From positions 1 to 64,000 of the forward strand of contig NZ_JABBFP010000012.1 of assembly GCF_018494085.1 (NCBI RefSeq): 64,000 nt of DNA. The letters run 5' to 3'. Positions 62,084 through 64,000 of the stretch are shown here, piece by piece. How positions within the stretch are numbered: the first letter of the stretch is position 1; the number at the start of each line of letters is the position of its first letter. The notes beneath the pieces are model-generated. The model searched no databases. It was not told where the DNA came from and worked only from the letters and a program-made list of their open reading frames with translations. The position numbers and the translations under genes are program-made. The stretch comes from Rosenbergiella collisarenosi. GTDB lineage: Bacteria; Pseudomonadota; Gammaproteobacteria; Enterobacterales; Enterobacteriaceae.

Positions 62084-63028
62084 ATGGCGATCTATAGTCT
62101 AAAACGTCTGGGGCAAGGTTTGATTGTACTGTGGGCAGCGTGGACACTGTCCTTCGTCCTTTTGCAGCTCCTGCCGGGTGATGCAGTACTGATTAAATTT
62201 CTTGATCCCTCGCTAGGGTTGAGCGCTGATCAAGTGGCACAGATGCGCAAGGTCTATGGGGAGGGCACCCCCCTCTGGCAGCAATATTTTTCTGCGCTTA
62301 ATACATTACTCCATGGAAATCTCGGCTACTCCGTACAACTCGGGGTGCCGGTGACCGACGTCTTGGCAGCAAACTTTCCTCAAACGCTTAAGCTTATTAT
62401 CCCCGGCTTTTTCCTCGCCCTGATCGTAGGACCAGGGCTAGCCATTTTGGCTTGGCTCCCTGGGTTAAAAGTATTACGCAATCTATTACTGGCCCTTCCT
62501 TCGTTACTCGTCTCGCTACCGGTGTTTTGGTTAGGGATAGTCTTAATCCAAGTTTTCTCGTTCCACTTACACTGGGTATCGATCATCAATCCCTCGCCAA
62601 TAGGCGGCATGGTCCTGCCGGTCATTACCCTAGCGCTCCCTATTGCGGCTCCCCTTGCCCAGATATTTATGCGAAGTATCGATCAGGTGCGTACGCAGCC
62701 CTTTGTCGCCGCTGCGCGCGCGCGTGGGCTGAGTCAGCAGCGCGTGTTATTCAAGCATGTGTTACGCAACGCTAGCCTGCCGCTACTCACGGTGGCGGGC
62801 TTGTTACTCGGTGAGTTGATTGCAGGAGCACTGGTGACTGAAACGGTATTTGGCCTCAACGGGTTGGGGCAGGTGACCCAGCAAGCCGTGGATTCACAAG
62901 ATGTGAACGTACTGCAAGCGGTCGTCATGATTTCAGCCCTCGCGTACGTAGTGATTAATTTATTCGCCGATCTGGTTACTCCCTTACTCGATCCACGCCT
63001 TAATCTGGTTGCTGGAGGTTCTCAATGA
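62084..63028 (+). CDS. ABC transporter permease, DppB type
   Basis: A 314-residue inner-membrane permease with about six helices, beginning KRLGQGLIVLWAAWTLSFVL, a periplasmic segment around LQLLPGDAV, and the ATPase-coupling EAA loop AAARARGLSQQRVLFKHVLR. Follows the binding-protein gene by 12 bases (ribosome site GAGGGTAAAGG) and overlaps the next gene by 4 bases. Confidence 0.93.
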   Translation: MAIYSLKRLGQGLIVLWAAWTLSFVLLQLLPGDAVLIKFLDPSLGLSADQVAQMRKVYGEGTPLWQQYFSALNTLLHGNLGYSVQLGVPVTDVLAANFPQTLKLIIPGFFLALIVGPGLAILAWLPGLKVLRNLLLALPSLLVSLPVFWLGIVLIQVFSFHLHWVSIINPSPIGGMVLPVITLALPIAAPLAQIFMRSIDQVRTQPFVAAARARGLSQQRVLFKHVLRNASLPLLTVAGLLLGELIAGALVTETVFGLNGLGQVTQQAVDSQDVNVLQAVVMISALAYVVINLFADLVTPLLDPRLNLVAGGSQ

Positions 63029-63879
63029 GCTTAGCGAGCACGTTGCGGCTAGCCCCTCGACAGCGCACCCTAGCAAGGCGCAGGATCCCGTTCCGTCCTG
63101 GGCTGTGGGTCGCGTGGGCGATTATCGTTATCGTCATCGCCGCCGCATGTTTTCCACAACTCTTCACGCATTTCGACCCTTATAACAGCGTAGACGGTGC
63201 ACAGCTTGTCGCGCCGGGGCATCTCTACTGGCTAGGGACCGATCAACTAGGTCGCGATCTCTATACGCGCATAGTCTACGGATCGCGCTGGTCGCTAGCG
63301 TCTGCGAGCGCGGCGGTCGCGGTTGGGCTGGTCTTCGGCTCTCTGCTCGGCATGCTTGCGGCGTTTGCCGGGGGGAAAACAGAAAACGTATCGATGAGAG
63401 TGGTGGATGTTCTGCTCTCTATCCCCGCATTATTGCTGTCGTTGAGCATTATTATCTTACTCGGGGTAGGGAGTGCCCATGCCGCCTTAGCGGTCGGCTG
63501 TGCATCCATCGCCCATTTTGCGCGGCTCGCCCGGGCCGAGGTATTGCGTATCCGCCAGCAGGATTATATCGAAGCGGCCTTCGGCAGCGGTGGCCGCTTC
63601 TTTTCCGTCTTCGTGAGACACGTCCTGCCTAATGCCTTACCGACATTGCTGGCCTTCGCCGCGTTACAGTTTGGGCAGGCGATCCTAGCGCTCTCTACGC
63701 TCAGTTTCCTCGGCTTTGGCAGCCCTCCACCGATCCCAGAGTGGGGGCTATTAATTGCCGAGGGTCGTAACTATTTAGCAACGTCTTGGTGGTTAACGGT
63801 ATTCCCAGGGCTACTCGTCATTACCGTCGTCATCGCCACACACCGTATCAGCAGTGCCTTTGCAGGAGAAAACCGATGA
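63025..63879 (+). CDS. ABC transporter permease, DppC type
   Basis: A 284-residue partner permease. N-terminal helix GLWVAWAIIVIVIAAACFP is followed by the DppC-type periplasmic motif HLYWLGTDQLGRDLYTRIVY, six helices in all, and the EAA loop AAFGSGGRFFSVFVRHVLPNA. Its stop overlaps the start of the ATPase gene (ATGA). Confidence 0.93.
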   Translation: MSLASTLRLAPRQRTLARRRIPFRPGLWVAWAIIVIVIAAACFPQLFTHFDPYNSVDGAQLVAPGHLYWLGTDQLGRDLYTRIVYGSRWSLASASAAVAVGLVFGSLLGMLAAFAGGKTENVSMRVVDVLLSIPALLLSLSIIILLGVGSAHAALAVGCASIAHFARLARAEVLRIRQQDYIEAAFGSGGRFFSVFVRHVLPNALPTLLAFAALQFGQAILALSTLSFLGFGSPPPIPEWGLLIAEGRNYLATSWWLTVFPGLLVITVVIATHRISSAFAGENR

Positions 63880-64000
63880 GTACGAGCGACCTACCGGTCT
63901 TACAAGTAGAAGATCTCAGCCTAAGTTACCATACCGACGAAGGCTGGCGAGAGACGGTACATCGGGTAAGCTTCACGCTGGCCGCGGGAGAGATGTTAGC
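63876..64000 (+). CDS. ABC transporter ATP-binding protein, truncated by window end
   Basis: The first 41 codons (MSTSDLPVLQVEDLSLSYHT, then a segment ending in VSFTLAAGEMLA) show the N-terminal strand pattern of a DppD/DppF-type ATPase just before the Walker A motif, which lies beyond the edge. Start overlaps the DppC-type gene by 4 bases. Confidence 0.88.
   Translation, partial: MSTSDLPVLQVEDLSLSYHTDEGWRETVHRVSFTLAAGEML

Overview
The window is a chromosomal segment of a gammaproteobacterium of the order Enterobacterales, most likely Erwiniaceae (a Rosenbergiella-, Tatumella- or Erwinia-like genus; this placement is inference from protein similarity and gene order, not from a search). Gene order follows the E. 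coli 61-64 min region in reverse: initiator tRNA, mltA, tcdA, csdE/csdA, ygdI, gcvB/gcvA, ygdD, rlmM, xni, ppnN, queF, syd, csrB, truC, rlmD, relA, mazG, pyrG, eno, then queE, queD, cysJIH, an iap homologue, cysG, cysDNC, ygbE, ftsB, ispD, ispF, truD, surE, pcm, nlpD, rpoS and mutS. Several genes that interrupt this order in E. coli (barA, yqcC, mazEF, the fuc and sda blocks, CRISPR-cas) are absent. Two well-known regulatory RNAs are readable in the gaps: GcvB (minus strand, beside gcvA) and CsrB (between syd and truC).

1-20 kb is core housekeeping: cell-wall lytic transglycosylase, tRNA and rRNA modification, sulfur transfer, stringent response, CTP synthesis and enolase. 20-33 kb is an inserted accessory island between eno and queE: a complete tad/rcp (Flp, widespread colonization) pilus locus of 14 genes, flp-tadV-rcpC-rcpA-rcpB-tadZABCDEF-(unknown)-tadG, preceded by a divergent MocR-like regulator whose PLP-binding lysine has become Glu. 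The gap between regulator and flp holds a 9+9 bp inverted repeat that is a plausible operator, and a perfect 10-bp hairpin follows flp.

33-51 kb returns to the core. cysJIH, cysG and cysDNC together reduce sulfate to sulfide (cysG supplies siroheme for CysI). The Iap-like M28 peptidase between them has lost conserved metal and catalytic residues. ftsB-ispD-ispF-truD-surE-pcm-nlpD-rpoS is a compact run with overlapping reading frames.

53.5-64 kb, beyond mutS, is accessory: an unrecognised 56-residue protein with a good ribosome site; a decayed Vgr-associated HExxH protein with two disabling lesions next to an intact lipoprotein resembling type VI secretion immunity proteins; a divergent YczE-family membrane protein and MocR regulator; a 9-bp tandem repeat; a three-gene cassette (monooxygenase-fold, ACT-domain, ArsR-type regulator) with a palindrome at its promoter; and the start of a peptide/nickel-type ABC transporter operon that runs off the right edge, preceded by a Fur-box-like sequence.

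The best candidates for undescribed biology are the tad-linked degenerate MocR with its palindrome, the unknown exported protein encoded between tadF and tadG, the probably inactive Iap homologue, the monooxygenase/ACT/ArsR cassette and the orphaned immunity lipoprotein.
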